Positions 1-7,624 of a stretch of DNA of 16,040 bases are shown in pieces. How positions within the stretch are numbered: the stretch's first letter is position 1; each line of letters begins with the position of its first letter. The stretch is from JAJCZB01 sp964350195 (GTDB lineage: Bacteria; Babelota; Babeliae; Babelales; Vermiphilaceae): contig CAYGJB010000021.1 in assembly GCA_964350195.1 (NCBI GenBank), positions 1 through 16,040 of the forward strand. The letters run 5' to 3'. The notes below the pieces were generated by a model. That model was not told the DNA's origin. It made no database searches and worked only from the letters and a program-made list of their open reading frames with translations. A program made the position numbers and the translations under genes.

Positions 1-51
1 TTGCCGCTACATTCTACACTTTGAGGTACTTATGAATTTTGGGATAGGTTC
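1..51 (+). repeat. Left copy of 51-bp terminal inverted repeat
   Basis: Bases 1-51 are identical to the reverse complement of 15989-16039, and the match stops exactly at base 52. Read from the inner edge outward it starts GAACCTATCCCAAAA, which resembles the terminal repeats of some IS5-family elements (inference from memory). No coding gene lies in it. It probably is the edge of a multi-copy element at which the contig breaks. Confidence 0.8.
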
Positions 52-122
52 AAAGGAAGATGTAAATCTGAGGTTTAAGATTGTACGCTATTATGTGGGT
101 AAAGTTTGTATTTACAATTTTT

Positions 123-151
123 TTTACAAATGATCAGTTGTTTGTTAATAT
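123..151 (+). promoter_or_regulatory. Candidate sigma70 promoter of the first translocase gene
   Basis: TTTACA at 123-128 and TAATAT at 146-151 are separated by 17 bases, a good match to the -35/-10 consensus. It lies about 50 bases upstream of the ATG at 205. The rest of 52-204 shows nothing else. Sequence inspection only. Confidence 0.5.
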
Positions 152-204
152 GAAAGACATTATTGGGCTATTTAATCAAAATAAAAATTTCCTTAAGGAG
201 TTTT

Positions 205-1569
205 ATGCTGCAAAAGTTGGTAGGTTTTCTGAAATCTTGGTTTGGAGATTTTAGTAAAGAAGAGCTAAAAAAATATCTTTTTCTTGGAGTGATATTTTCT
301 TTTCTAATTGGTATCTATTGGACGCTTCGCCCGATGAAAGATTCATTTTTTGGGAGTCTCGTTGTTGGATTAGGAAAAGGGGATGAGGGTCGTGAAGGCT
401 TTTTGGCATTAGCTAAGGTTATTTCATTGTTCTTTTTGGTGCCAATTGTAACTCTTTATGGAAGTTTGGTTGAGCGGTTTCAAAAAGATAAATTTTTTTA
501 TATGCTTACTGGTTTTTATGCAGCTTGCATGATTGCTTGGACGTTTGTATTTTTACATCCAACACTGGGTCTTGCTAATACAGTGGCAAGTACTTGGCGC
601 GTATCAGGTTGGTTGTGGTATGTATTTGTAGAAAGTTTTGGATCGCTCGTGATTGCTCTTTTTTGGGCAATTGTTGTTGATACCACAGACTCAAAATCTG
701 CAAAACGTGGCTTTGCTCTTATTGTTATGATCGGTCAATTGGGTGGCATCATTATGCCTAAATATTTATCTAAGTTGCCTCGTCTTTATGATGTATCCCC
801 TGCTATGGTTGTCGGCATTTGTGGTGCGTTAGTGTTTTTTGCCACAATTTTATTTTGGTTTTATATTCGATCAATGCCAAAGCAGCTTCGTGAGTCGAAA
901 TCAAAAGCAACTAAGAAGGATGAAGTTGAGCCAGGTCTTATGGAGGGACTTCGTTTAGTAGTGAGTCATAAGTACCTTCTTGGCATTTTTGGTGTTCTCT
1001 TTTTCTTTGAGTTTATTGTCACGATAATAGATTTTAATTTTAAAGCACTGGTGATTTCAGAGTTTAGCAATGTAGCTGCGGCAACTGAATATTTGGGGAG
1101 CTATGGCTCTTATGTTAATCTTGTTGCGTTTTTCTGCTTATTGTTTGGTATCAACAATATTCCTCGCCGACTTGGTTTAACTGCAGGGCTTGGATTAGTG
1201 CCAATAATTATGGGTGCAGCTGTAGTGGCGTTTTATTTATCACCAAGCTTGGATGTTCTTTTCTATCTGATTGTTGGTGCAAAAGCGATTAACTATGCCC
1301 TTAATGGTCCTTCATTAAAGCAGCTTTATATTCCAACTTCAGAGGATGTGAAGTATAAATCGCAAGCTTGGATTGAAACCTTTGGTTCTCGCGCTTCTAA
1401 GGCTACGGCTTCTGCGGGTAATTTAACTAAGGGTATGTTGGGGTCTTCGCTATATTTTTCACTAACGGTGGCCATTGCTCTTGGTATGAGCGGCATTTGG
1501 TTCTTTGTGGCGCTATTTTTAGCGCGTCGCTATAACAAAGCCGTTGAGCGTGAAGAATTGATTTGTTAA
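205..1569 (+). CDS. ATP/ADP translocase (Tlc/NTT family), first of tandem pair
   Basis: This is a polytopic inner-membrane nucleotide transporter of the Tlc/NTT family, the type used by Rickettsia, Chlamydia and other intracellular bacteria to import host ATP in exchange for ADP or to take up nucleotides. The 454-residue protein is rich in hydrophobic helices throughout (around 10-12 expected) and has the family-like block near residues 38-52 (YWTLRPMKDSFFGSL) and a second conserved-looking block near the end (SLKQLYIPTSEDVKYKSQAW). It is somewhat shorter than the roughly 500 residues usual for the family. The ATG at 205 is chosen because AAGGAG lies at 195-200; an upstream TTG at 163 lacks a ribosome site. 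It is followed by a hairpin and then by a paralog in the same direction. The exact substrate cannot be told from sequence. Confidence 0.88.
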   Translation: MLQKLVGFLKSWFGDFSKEELKKYLFLGVIFSFLIGIYWTLRPMKDSFFGSLVVGLGKGDEGREGFLALAKVISLFFLVPIVTLYGSLVERFQKDKFFYMLTGFYAACMIAWTFVFLHPTLGLANTVASTWRVSGWLWYVFVESFGSLVIALFWAIVVDTTDSKSAKRGFALIVMIGQLGGIIMPKYLSKLPRLYDVSPAMVVGICGALVFFATILFWFYIRSMPKQLRESKSKATKKDEVEPGLMEGLRLVVSHKYLLGIFGVLFFFEFIVTIIDFNFKALVISEFSNVAAATEYLGSYGSYVNLVAFFCLLFGINNIPRRLGLTAGLGLVPIIMGAAVVAFYLSPSLDVLFYLIVGAKAINYALNGPSLKQLYIPTSEDVKYKSQAWIETFGSRASKATASAGNLTKGMLGSSLYFSLTVAIALGMSGIWFFVALFLARRYNKAVEREELIC

Positions 1570-1605
1570 GTATGATAGCTATACGTATTTTGTAATTTTG
1601 AAATA

Positions 1606-1640
1606 AAAGGCCTTCTTTTCATTGAAAGAGGGCCTTTCTT
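1606..1640 (+). terminator. Hairpin terminator between the two translocase genes
   Basis: AAAGGCC at 1606-1612 pairs with GGCCTTT at 1631-1637, and the stem continues inward through CTTT/AAAG with a single mismatch, giving roughly 14 base pairs around a short loop. A T-rich stretch follows (interrupted by GGG), so it is a plausible intrinsic terminator or attenuator. The second translocase therefore may have its own promoter. Confidence 0.55.
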
Positions 1641-1677
1641 TGGGTTTATTTCCTTATCGCATTGTAAGAGGTATTTT

Positions 1678-3093
1678 ATGGGGCTTGAGACTGGGGACTG
1701 TGGGAATACTATGACTGAGCGTGGACAAGAGCGTTTAAAATTCTTCTTTTTAAGTTTAGCATTTTGCTTTGTAGTTGGTGGATATACAATTGCTAAAGAA
1801 CTGAAAGATTCTATTTTTGTAAGCATCATAGGTAAGGAATATATTCCTTGGGCAAAAATGATAGCGATGATTGTTCTTGTGCCTGCCATTTTTATTTATT
1901 CGCTATTGGTAGATCGTGTGCGTAGGTATCAATTACTTATGATCTATTCTGCGTTGTTTGGTATAACAGGTCTTTTCTTCTCTTATTGTATTGGTCATCC
2001 AGGAATTGGACTTTCAAATACAGACTCAACGCCATACCGTTTATTCGGTTGGCTTTTCTATTTTTTTGTTGAGGGCTATTCGCCGTTTGTAGTAAGTGTA
2101 TTTTGGGCATTTGCCAACTCGATTACCAGTCCTGCGGGAGCGAAAAGGAACTATCCCTATATGGTCGCCGCTTCTAAGGTAGGTGGTATGATAAGTTCTG
2201 GTTTGGGATGGTATTTACTTTCTGGTATAGCAAAAGAAACCTGCTGTACGCTTGGCTCTTCATCTGATGTATGGGGGCATCAGGTAGTGCTTGCTATTTC
2301 ATCCGTGATGCTGATGTTTGTTCCGCTTATTATATTTCTTCTTATGAAAAATGTAGAAGGGCGGTATTTGCACGGTTATGAAGCGGTATATCAAGTTGAA
2401 AAAGTTAAGCAAAAAGAGGGCGAAGAAAGAACAGGTATGTTTGAAGGGTTAATACTACTATTTAAGAATCCCTATGTTCTGGGTATTTTTGGTATGGTAT
2501 ATTTTTATGAAGTTGTTGCTACTGTTTTGAGCTATTTACGCATTGGTGTTGCGCAAGCAGATTCACATAATATTTCTGCGGTAAGCGCATCTCTTTTAGA
2601 AATGGTTTTTTATGTTCATCTTACCGGTTTTTTTCTCTCATTATTTGGTACAAGCACTATGATGAAGAGGCTTGGTGAGCGTACTTGCTTGATGTTAGTT
2701 CCTTTATTGAGCGGTGTTCTTTTATTGTATTTAATGATTGAGACTACTCCTTTGGCATTAAAATTGGCTTTCATAGCGCTCAAAGCGGTGAACTATGCCT
2801 TTGCGTGGCCAGTGCGAGAAAGCCTCTATATACCGACAGTTAAGGACATTAAATTTAAATCGAAATCGTGGATTGATGCCTTTGGGAGCAAGTTTGCCAA
2901 AGCCGGGGGGTCAACCTTTAATATTTTCACCTCACACCTTGGGGCAGCGCTTACCTTGCCAGCGCATTCATTTTTCTTTGCTGGTACGACGGCGTTGTGG
3001 TTTTTAGTCGCCCTTTTTCTGGGCATCCGATTTGATCGAGCTATAGCTCGAAATGAGGTTATTGGGCTGGAAAAGCCTGAGCCTGGCATATAA
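1678..3093 (+). CDS. ATP/ADP translocase (Tlc/NTT family), second of tandem pair
   Basis: This is a second Tlc/NTT-family nucleotide transporter of 471 residues, predicted to sit in the inner membrane and exchange or import nucleotides from the host cytosol. It aligns along its length with the gene upstream: a KELKDSIFVSIIG block near residue 40, a GWLFYFFVEGYSPFVVSVFWAF block near residue 125, and a near-C-terminal RESLYIPTVKDIKFKSKSW block. The ATG at 1678 has AAGAGG six bases upstream; an ATG at 1711 is a weaker alternative. Divergence between the two copies is clearly large, so they probably have different substrates (for example ATP/ADP exchange versus general NTP uptake), but this is inference. 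Confidence 0.88.
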   Translation: MGLETGDCGNTMTERGQERLKFFFLSLAFCFVVGGYTIAKELKDSIFVSIIGKEYIPWAKMIAMIVLVPAIFIYSLLVDRVRRYQLLMIYSALFGITGLFFSYCIGHPGIGLSNTDSTPYRLFGWLFYFFVEGYSPFVVSVFWAFANSITSPAGAKRNYPYMVAASKVGGMISSGLGWYLLSGIAKETCCTLGSSSDVWGHQVVLAISSVMLMFVPLIIFLLMKNVEGRYLHGYEAVYQVEKVKQKEGEERTGMFEGLILLFKNPYVLGIFGMVYFYEVVATVLSYLRIGVAQADSHNISAVSASLLEMVFYVHLTGFFLSLFGTSTMMKRLGERTCLMLVPLLSGVLLLYLMIETTPLALKLAFIALKAVNYAFAWPVRESLYIPTVKDIKFKSKSWIDAFGSKFAKAGGSTFNIFTSHLGAALTLPAHSFFFAGTTALWFLVALFLGIRFDRAIARNEVIGLEKPEPGI

Positions 3094-3111
3094 TAATAAC
3101 CCTATATGCCA
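3084..3111 (+). terminator. Stem-loop at the end of the second translocase gene
   Basis: TGGCATAT at 3084-3091 and ATATGCCA at 3104-3111 form a perfect 8-bp stem with a 12-base loop that contains the stop codon. Only a short T stretch follows (GTTT), so it is at best a weak terminator or an mRNA 3' stabilising stem. Confidence 0.35.
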
Positions 3112-3123
3112 ACACTGTTTACA

Positions 3124-3151
3124 TTGAGTTTTTGCCGTGTTCTGTTACACT
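3124..3151 (+). promoter_or_regulatory. Candidate sigma70 promoter of rpsB
   Basis: TTGAGT at 3124-3129 and TACACT at 3146-3151 are spaced by 16 bases, some 40 bases before the rpsB start. This would separate the ribosomal protein gene from the transporter pair. Confidence 0.5.
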
Positions 3152-3193
3152 TTTTAGGTGTAGATACAGAATATGGCGTATTGAAAGGATATC

Positions 3194-4120
3194 ATGATTG
3201 ATTTCAAAAAGCTGGTTAAGGCTGGCGTCCATTTTGGCCATCAGGCGTCACGATGGGTACCGAAAATGGATCCCTATATTTGGGGTGTTAAAAATAAAAT
3301 TCATTTAATTGATGTTTCAAAAACAGCACATCAACTAGAGAAAGCTTCTCAGTTCCTACAAGAGGTTGCTGCAGAAGGAAAGCAAATTTTGTGGGTGGGC
3401 ACTAAAAAGCCTGCGCGTGAAATTGTAAAAACAGTTGCAATGAAGCTTGATATGCCATACGTCAATTATCGATGGGTTGGCGGAACATTAAGTAACTATG
3501 CACAAGTAAAAAAATCAGTAACAGGTCTTTTGCATTTTGAAGATGTTTTGGAAAAATCTGAAAAGTATCCTCATTATACAAAAAAAGAACTGAACAGCAT
3601 TAAAAAGAAAGTTGATCGCTTACAAGCTATTGTAGGCGGTATTAAAAAACTAGCATGGCCTCTTGGTGCAATTGTTTTAGTTGATGTTAACAAAGAACAG
3701 TCTGCATTAAAAGAAGCGGTAAAAGTAGGCGTGCCTGTTGTTGCATTGGTTGATACAAACGCGGATCCTTCACTTGTGAATTACGTAATTCCAGCTAATG
3801 ATGACGCACCTCGTTCAATTAACGTTATTTTTGAATACCTTCAAGAGGCGGTTGAAAAAGGGATCAAGAAAAAGGGTGTTGTCAAAACTAAAGCTAAAGA
3901 ATCAGAAGCGGTTGCTGCTGTAGCTGGTGAAGAAGCTGAGGAATTTTTAGATGCTACTGAAATCACAGGCGTTGAGGATGAAAAAGAGGTTAAAGCAACG
4001 AGCAAAAAAATCGTTTCTTCTTCTAAAGCAGCAAAAGTAGACTCTTCGCAAGAAGTGAATTCTCCAAAAGCAAAAAAAGCGACAGTCGCCAAGACGGATG
4101 CAGTAGAAGCTAAAAAATAG
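3194..4120 (+). CDS. rpsB: 30S ribosomal protein S2 with long charged C-terminal tail
   Basis: S2 binds the 30S head-body junction and is needed for S1 binding. The first ~225 residues are a clear S2: the N-terminal KAGVHFGHQASRWVPKMDPYI block, the helical middle, and the RNA-binding signature VDTNADPSLVNYVIPANDDAPRSI close to residue 190-215. AAAGGA precedes the ATG at 3194. At 308 residues it exceeds the usual 230-260: the last 80 or so residues are a low-complexity Lys/Ala/Glu/Ser extension of unknown role. The partner gene tsf, which commonly follows rpsB, is absent; a tRNA-Ser gene follows instead. Confidence 0.96.
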   Translation: MIDFKKLVKAGVHFGHQASRWVPKMDPYIWGVKNKIHLIDVSKTAHQLEKASQFLQEVAAEGKQILWVGTKKPAREIVKTVAMKLDMPYVNYRWVGGTLSNYAQVKKSVTGLLHFEDVLEKSEKYPHYTKKELNSIKKKVDRLQAIVGGIKKLAWPLGAIVLVDVNKEQSALKEAVKVGVPVVALVDTNADPSLVNYVIPANDDAPRSINVIFEYLQEAVEKGIKKKGVVKTKAKESEAVAAVAGEEAEEFLDATEITGVEDEKEVKATSKKIVSSSKAAKVDSSQEVNSPKAKKATVAKTDAVEAKK

Positions 4121-4148
4121 TTTCTATAGTTTGAAATTGCTTTTTCTT

Positions 4149-4240
4149 GGAGAGGTGTCTGAGTGGTTGAAGGAGCACGATTGGAAATCGTGTATGTCTC
4201 GAAAGGGGCATCGAGGGTTCGAATCCCTCTCTCTCCACCA
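4149..4240 (+). tRNA. tRNA-Ser (anticodon GGA)
   Basis: The acceptor stem GGAGAGG pairs with TCTCTCC (last pair G-T), followed by discriminator A and an encoded CCA. The anticodon stem CACGA/TCGTG encloses loop TTGGAAA with anticodon GGA, and the long variable arm of class II tRNAs is present (TGTCTC...GGGGCA). The T arm is GAGGG TTCGAAT CCCTC. Total 92 bases including CCA. It lies 28 bases after rpsB. Confidence 0.96.
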
Positions 4241-4273
4241 TATTTTGATTCGTATGAAATTTGATGAAGAAAG

Positions 4274-4322
4274 TCGTAGGTTGCTTTTTGTAGTGAGTGA
4301 CGTTAGCCGGCAGATAGGACGG
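4274..4322 (+). repeat. tRNA-downstream module shared with the tRNA-Ala region
   Basis: TCGTAGGTTG at 4274-4283 and TAGGACGG at 4315-4322 both recur, in the same order, downstream of tRNA-Ala at 11707-11716 and 11779-11786. The spacing differs and the sequence between is largely diverged. Probably a degenerate intergenic repeat associated with tRNA genes. Confidence 0.35.
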
Positions 4323-4344
4323 ACTGATTTTTGAAAACAAATTT

Positions 4345-4431
4345 GGGGAAGTAGATAAAGAGTGTGATGCTCATCCTGTCAGGTTCGAAAGAAAGCAGCA
4401 GAAGTGTCTTCATTCTTGTATATGCTTCCCC
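4345..4431 (+). ncRNA. ffs: Small signal recognition particle RNA (4.5S type)
   Basis: This RNA pairs with the Ffh protein and targets nascent membrane and exported proteins to the membrane. The diagnostic domain IV core is at about 4376-4403: CTG TCAGG TTC GAAA GAA AGCAG CAG, that is a GNRA tetraloop on a short stem with the symmetric loop flanked by TCAGG and AGCAG, matching the bacterial core (TCAGGTCCGGAAGGAAGCAGC in E. coli). The ends pair as GGGGAAG (4345-4351) with CTTCCCC (4425-4431) and extend inward through AT/GT pairs. TTTTT follows at 4432-4436. At about 87 bases it is of the short, Alu-less type. Its position just upstream of dnaX is also found in other bacteria. Confidence 0.88.
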
Positions 4432-4437
4432 TTTTTA
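4425..4437 (+). terminator. T-run after the SRP RNA closing stem
   Basis: The closing stem GGGGAAG/CTTCCCC of the SRP RNA is followed at once by five Ts, so the RNA's own outer helix could act as the intrinsic terminator. dnaX, starting at 4479, would then need read-through or its own promoter. Confidence 0.5.
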
Positions 4438-4478
4438 TTGCTGAGATTTTGGATAACTTAATACATTGGGGTTACACA

Positions 4479-6230
4479 ATGGGTGAGATCAAATTAAATC
4501 TTGCTCGCAAATGGCGATCAAAACATTTTGAGGAAATTGTCGGTCAGGATATGTCTGTCCGTATGCTCAAAAATAGCCTTTTTCTTCAGCAATATTTTCC
4601 TGTGTACCTTTTCTCAGGACAACGAGGCTGTGGAAAAACTTCAACAGCCCGTGTTTTTTCGTCTGCTCTTAATTGCGAAAAACTTCCAGAATTTCGTTCT
4701 AATCCTCGCACGCAGCTACCATGTATGTCTTGCGGTTCTTGCATTGCTATGGAGAAAGGGAAGCATCCTGACTTTATAGAAATTGATGCAGCTTCTCATA
4801 CTGGTGTTGATCATGTACGTATGCTGATTGATTCTGCTTCATTACTTCCTTTGATGGGGAAGAAAAAAATTTATCTTATCGATGAAGCTCATATGCTGAG
4901 CAAAGCGGCATTTAATGCGTTACTTAAAATTTTAGAAGAGCCTCCCGCATCAGTTGTTTTCATGCTAGCAACAACGGATCCTCATAAAATTATTGATACG
5001 GTTCGATCTCGTTGTTTTCAGCTTTTTTTCAGATCTGTTGAGACCGGAGTGCTTTTTAAACGTTTACAGCTTGTATGTGAAAAAGAAGCTATCTCATACG
5101 ACGATGCAGGATTATATCACATTATTAAGCAAGCAGATGGCTCTGTTCGTGATGCATTAAATCTCTTAGAAACGGTTCGCTTTTCGAGTAGTGAGATTAC
5201 GCAACAGGCAGTATCGCGAGTGTTAGGTTATCTTGATGACAAAGATCTTATTGAGCTGTGTCACAAGGTATTAGTGGGCAACACGGTTTGGGTGCTGCAA
5301 AGCATTAAAAAGCTTGAGTGGCAACGATATGCAGCGCCAATTATTTGGCAGCGACTTGTTGAATTTATTCGCGCGGCATTATGGCTTAAGCATGATGTGA
5401 TACCGGATCAATTTACTGAATTCATTGATGATATCAAAAAAATAATTCGTACTGTTTCGGCTCATCAACTTATCGCATTTTTAAAAATGCTGTACGATAA
5501 AGAGCTTGTGTTTATAAAGACCACAGCAAAACATGATTTGCTTGAAATGATTTTAGTACAGATGGCTGACAAAATTAAAACGTCTCAATCAAATGATGAT
5601 GGCGGCTCATCATCTTCTAACTTGGCTTTATCATCATTCCAACCAGAGATTATTGATGAGGAACTTGATGAAGATGATGAAACAATAGATGAAGACGAGG
5701 AAGAAGAAGAGGAGGAAGGCCAGGGTGTTGATGTATGGAAACATTTTGTACTATCTCTTGAGCAGCTCAAGGATCCTTTGGTGAGTTCTGTTTTTACGCA
5801 AGGAAAAATTACAAAACAGGATAATAAGGAAAAAAAACTGCATGTTGAATTTTCTCAGGAGCTAGTTTTCTTCAGTGAATGGTTGGAAGCAAGCCGGATT
5901 TTTTGGCTTCCGTTACTTCAGAAAAAATTTGGCGACGGGATGACGCTTGTGCCTTCATTCACTGGTAAAGCGATACCGGTGAAAAAAGTAGAGCCTCGCT
6001 TTAAGCACCAATCTTCTTTACAAAATTCCGCAGTTCAATCAACAGTACAACCAGCTCAATCGAATAATACAAAGCAGAAACATTCTTTTAACAAACGGTA
6101 TAGTTCGCGACAAGGCAATGTGCTTTTTGCGCAAGAATTTCCAATTGATATAACCGACAAAAATAAGTGGCCAATTGCTCACATGGTGCTAGAACAGCTT
6201 CCTGGCATTGTTACAGAAATAAGAGAATAG
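4479..6230 (+). CDS. dnaX: DNA polymerase III subunit tau/gamma
   Basis: DnaX is the ATPase that assembles the clamp loader and, as tau, joins the polymerase cores at the fork. The 583-residue protein shows an AAA+ core: Walker A GQRGCGKT at 47-54, four zinc-binding cysteines (66, 82, 85, 88), Walker B/DEAH at 134-138, the SRC arginine-finger motif at 177-179 and sensor 2 around R224. A collar region follows to about 370. An Asp/Glu-rich linker at 393-413 (with a run of seven glutamates) leads to a tau-type C-terminal region. The ATG at 4479 is chosen although a GTG further upstream (4404) is open, because that GTG lies inside the SRP RNA. A run of eight As at 5830-5837 might cause slippage. 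der follows after 2 bases. Confidence 0.94.
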   Translation: MGEIKLNLARKWRSKHFEEIVGQDMSVRMLKNSLFLQQYFPVYLFSGQRGCGKTSTARVFSSALNCEKLPEFRSNPRTQLPCMSCGSCIAMEKGKHPDFIEIDAASHTGVDHVRMLIDSASLLPLMGKKKIYLIDEAHMLSKAAFNALLKILEEPPASVVFMLATTDPHKIIDTVRSRCFQLFFRSVETGVLFKRLQLVCEKEAISYDDAGLYHIIKQADGSVRDALNLLETVRFSSSEITQQAVSRVLGYLDDKDLIELCHKVLVGNTVWVLQSIKKLEWQRYAAPIIWQRLVEFIRAALWLKHDVIPDQFTEFIDDIKKIIRTVSAHQLIAFLKMLYDKELVFIKTTAKHDLLEMILVQMADKIKTSQSNDDGGSSSSNLALSSFQPEIIDEELDEDDETIDEDEEEEEEEGQGVDVWKHFVLSLEQLKDPLVSSVFTQGKITKQDNKEKKLHVEFSQELVFFSEWLEASRIFWLPLLQKKFGDGMTLVPSFTGKAIPVKKVEPRFKHQSSLQNSAVQSTVQPAQSNNTKQKHSFNKRYSSRQGNVLFAQEFPIDITDKNKWPIAHMVLEQLPGIVTEIRE

Positions 6231-6232
6231 AT

Positions 6233-7564
6233 ATGAAAGAAAAATTACCTATTGTTGCGATTGTTGGCCGAATGAATGTGGGAAAATCGACCCTTTTTAA
6301 TCGCCTTTCTGAGACTTCAAAAAGTATTATTTATGATTATCCGGGTGTTACGCGCGATGTGATTATCGATACGGTATCTTGGAAGGATAAACGTTTTGAG
6401 CTAATTGATACGGGCGGTATTAGTATAAAAAAGATTACTGATGATCTGATTGCTGAGATGGTAAGAAAGCGTGCGATAGAAATAGTTGATAATGCTGATG
6501 TAGTACTATTTGTATGCGATGGTATTGCGGGATTGCTTCCTGAAGATCGATCTCTTGCACGATGGCTTCATAAAGAAAATAAAAACGTTATCGTTATTGT
6601 AAATAAAATTGATTCTTCTACTGCAAAAGATCAGATGCATGAATTCGAACGTCTTGGCTTTAAAAATTTAATTGGTATTTCAGCTCAGCATGCTATGGGA
6701 ATAGCAGATCTATTTGATATCATTCTAGAGCAGCTTCCTACGCAAGAGTTATATGAAAAAGAAGAAGAGTCTCATTGCAAGGTAGTTATTCTTGGCAAGC
6801 CTAATGTTGGTAAATCTTCTTTGCTTAATTTATTATTAAAAAAAGAACGAGCTATTGTTGCCGATCAGCCAGGGACCACGCGTGAGCCTATTAAAGAAAG
6901 TCTTTCTTTTTTAAGTGCAACTATCGAGTTAGTTGATACTCCAGGGATTAGAAGAAAGCGTGGTGTGACTGAGCCTATTGAAAAGCTTATGGTAAAAAGT
7001 GCACTTGGAGCACTTGATCGTGCAGACGTTGTTGTACTTGTTGTAGATGCATCAGAAGGGCGCATGGTTGATCAAGAGCTCAAGCTGGCATTCTATGTTT
7101 TTGAAGAGTGCTATAAAGGTCTTATCATTATGTATAATAAAGATGATTTAATGGATGAGGAAAAAAAAGAAGAGCTTGAGCATCATCTCGTACCGTATCG
7201 ATATTTTCTTGATAAGATAGAAGAGGTGCGCACTTCAGTTATCTCTAAAAAGAACGTTGGCAAGCTTTTGAAAAAAATTGATCAAGTATGTAAACGGTAT
7301 ATGCTTCGCTTTTCTGATGATGAGCTTACTGCCTTGATCAAGGAGGCATTGGTTAAAAAGCCGCTTTATAGAGCGCAACAGCGTCTTATTGTTCATAGAG
7401 TTAAGCAGTTGAGAACAGGTCCGATTACGCTTCAGCTTATTGTGAGTGAACCGAAGTGGTTTGGCCCTAGTCAGCTTGGTTTTTTTGATAATATTCTTCG
7501 TAAGCACGCTGATCTTAAAGGGGTTCCTATCAAATTTATGGTACGTAAAAAAGGTACTAAATAA
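6233..7564 (+). CDS. der: Ribosome biogenesis GTPase Der (EngA)
   Basis: Der is the tandem-domain GTPase that assists 50S subunit assembly. The 443-residue protein has the expected order. The first G domain has G1 GRMNVGKS at 12-19 (usually GRPNVGKS), G3 DTGG at 59-62 and G4 NKID at 124-127. The second has G1 GKPNVGKS at 188-195, DTPG at 235-238 and G4 NKDD at 302-305, where NKWD is common. A C-terminal KH-like domain spans roughly 350-443 and includes the typical GPITLQLIVSEP segment. The ATG at 6233 starts 2 bases after the dnaX stop, with AAGAGA upstream inside dnaX, so the two are almost certainly co-transcribed and perhaps translationally coupled. Confidence 0.96.
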   Translation: MKEKLPIVAIVGRMNVGKSTLFNRLSETSKSIIYDYPGVTRDVIIDTVSWKDKRFELIDTGGISIKKITDDLIAEMVRKRAIEIVDNADVVLFVCDGIAGLLPEDRSLARWLHKENKNVIVIVNKIDSSTAKDQMHEFERLGFKNLIGISAQHAMGIADLFDIILEQLPTQELYEKEEESHCKVVILGKPNVGKSSLLNLLLKKERAIVADQPGTTREPIKESLSFLSATIELVDTPGIRRKRGVTEPIEKLMVKSALGALDRADVVVLVVDASEGRMVDQELKLAFYVFEECYKGLIIMYNKDDLMDEEKKEELEHHLVPYRYFLDKIEEVRTSVISKKNVGKLLKKIDQVCKRYMLRFSDDELTALIKEALVKKPLYRAQQRLIVHRVKQLRTGPITLQLIVSEPKWFGPSQLGFFDNILRKHADLKGVPIKFMVRKKGTK

Positions 7565-7580
7565 CATATATATTTTTTTT

Positions 7581-7595
7581 GTTTATCTGATAAAC
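7581..7595. promoter_or_regulatory. 15-bp perfect palindrome upstream of the hibernation factor gene
   Basis: GTTTATC-T-GATAAAC is a perfect 7+1+7 inverted repeat. It lies between der and the hibernation factor, 12 bases before a TATAAT at 7608-7613. It could be an operator or the stem of a weak der terminator; a convincing -35 is not visible. Confidence 0.3.
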
Positions 7596-7624
7596 TTTTC
7601 CAAAATTTATAATTTGGAGATGAT

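Noticed and set aside
4110..4340. Open frames on both strands over the tRNA-Ser gene
   Set aside because: They merely read through the tRNA (for example the common spurious EGFEPS-type peptide) and have no ribosome site.
4404..4478. Upstream extension of dnaX from a GTG at 4404
   Set aside because: It overlaps the 3' half of the SRP RNA, and the protein from the ATG at 4479 starts as other DnaX proteins do.
5585..5770. Minus-strand open frame rich in serine
   Set aside because: It is the antisense of the Asp/Glu-rich linker of dnaX; composition is a mirror of GAT/GAA codons.
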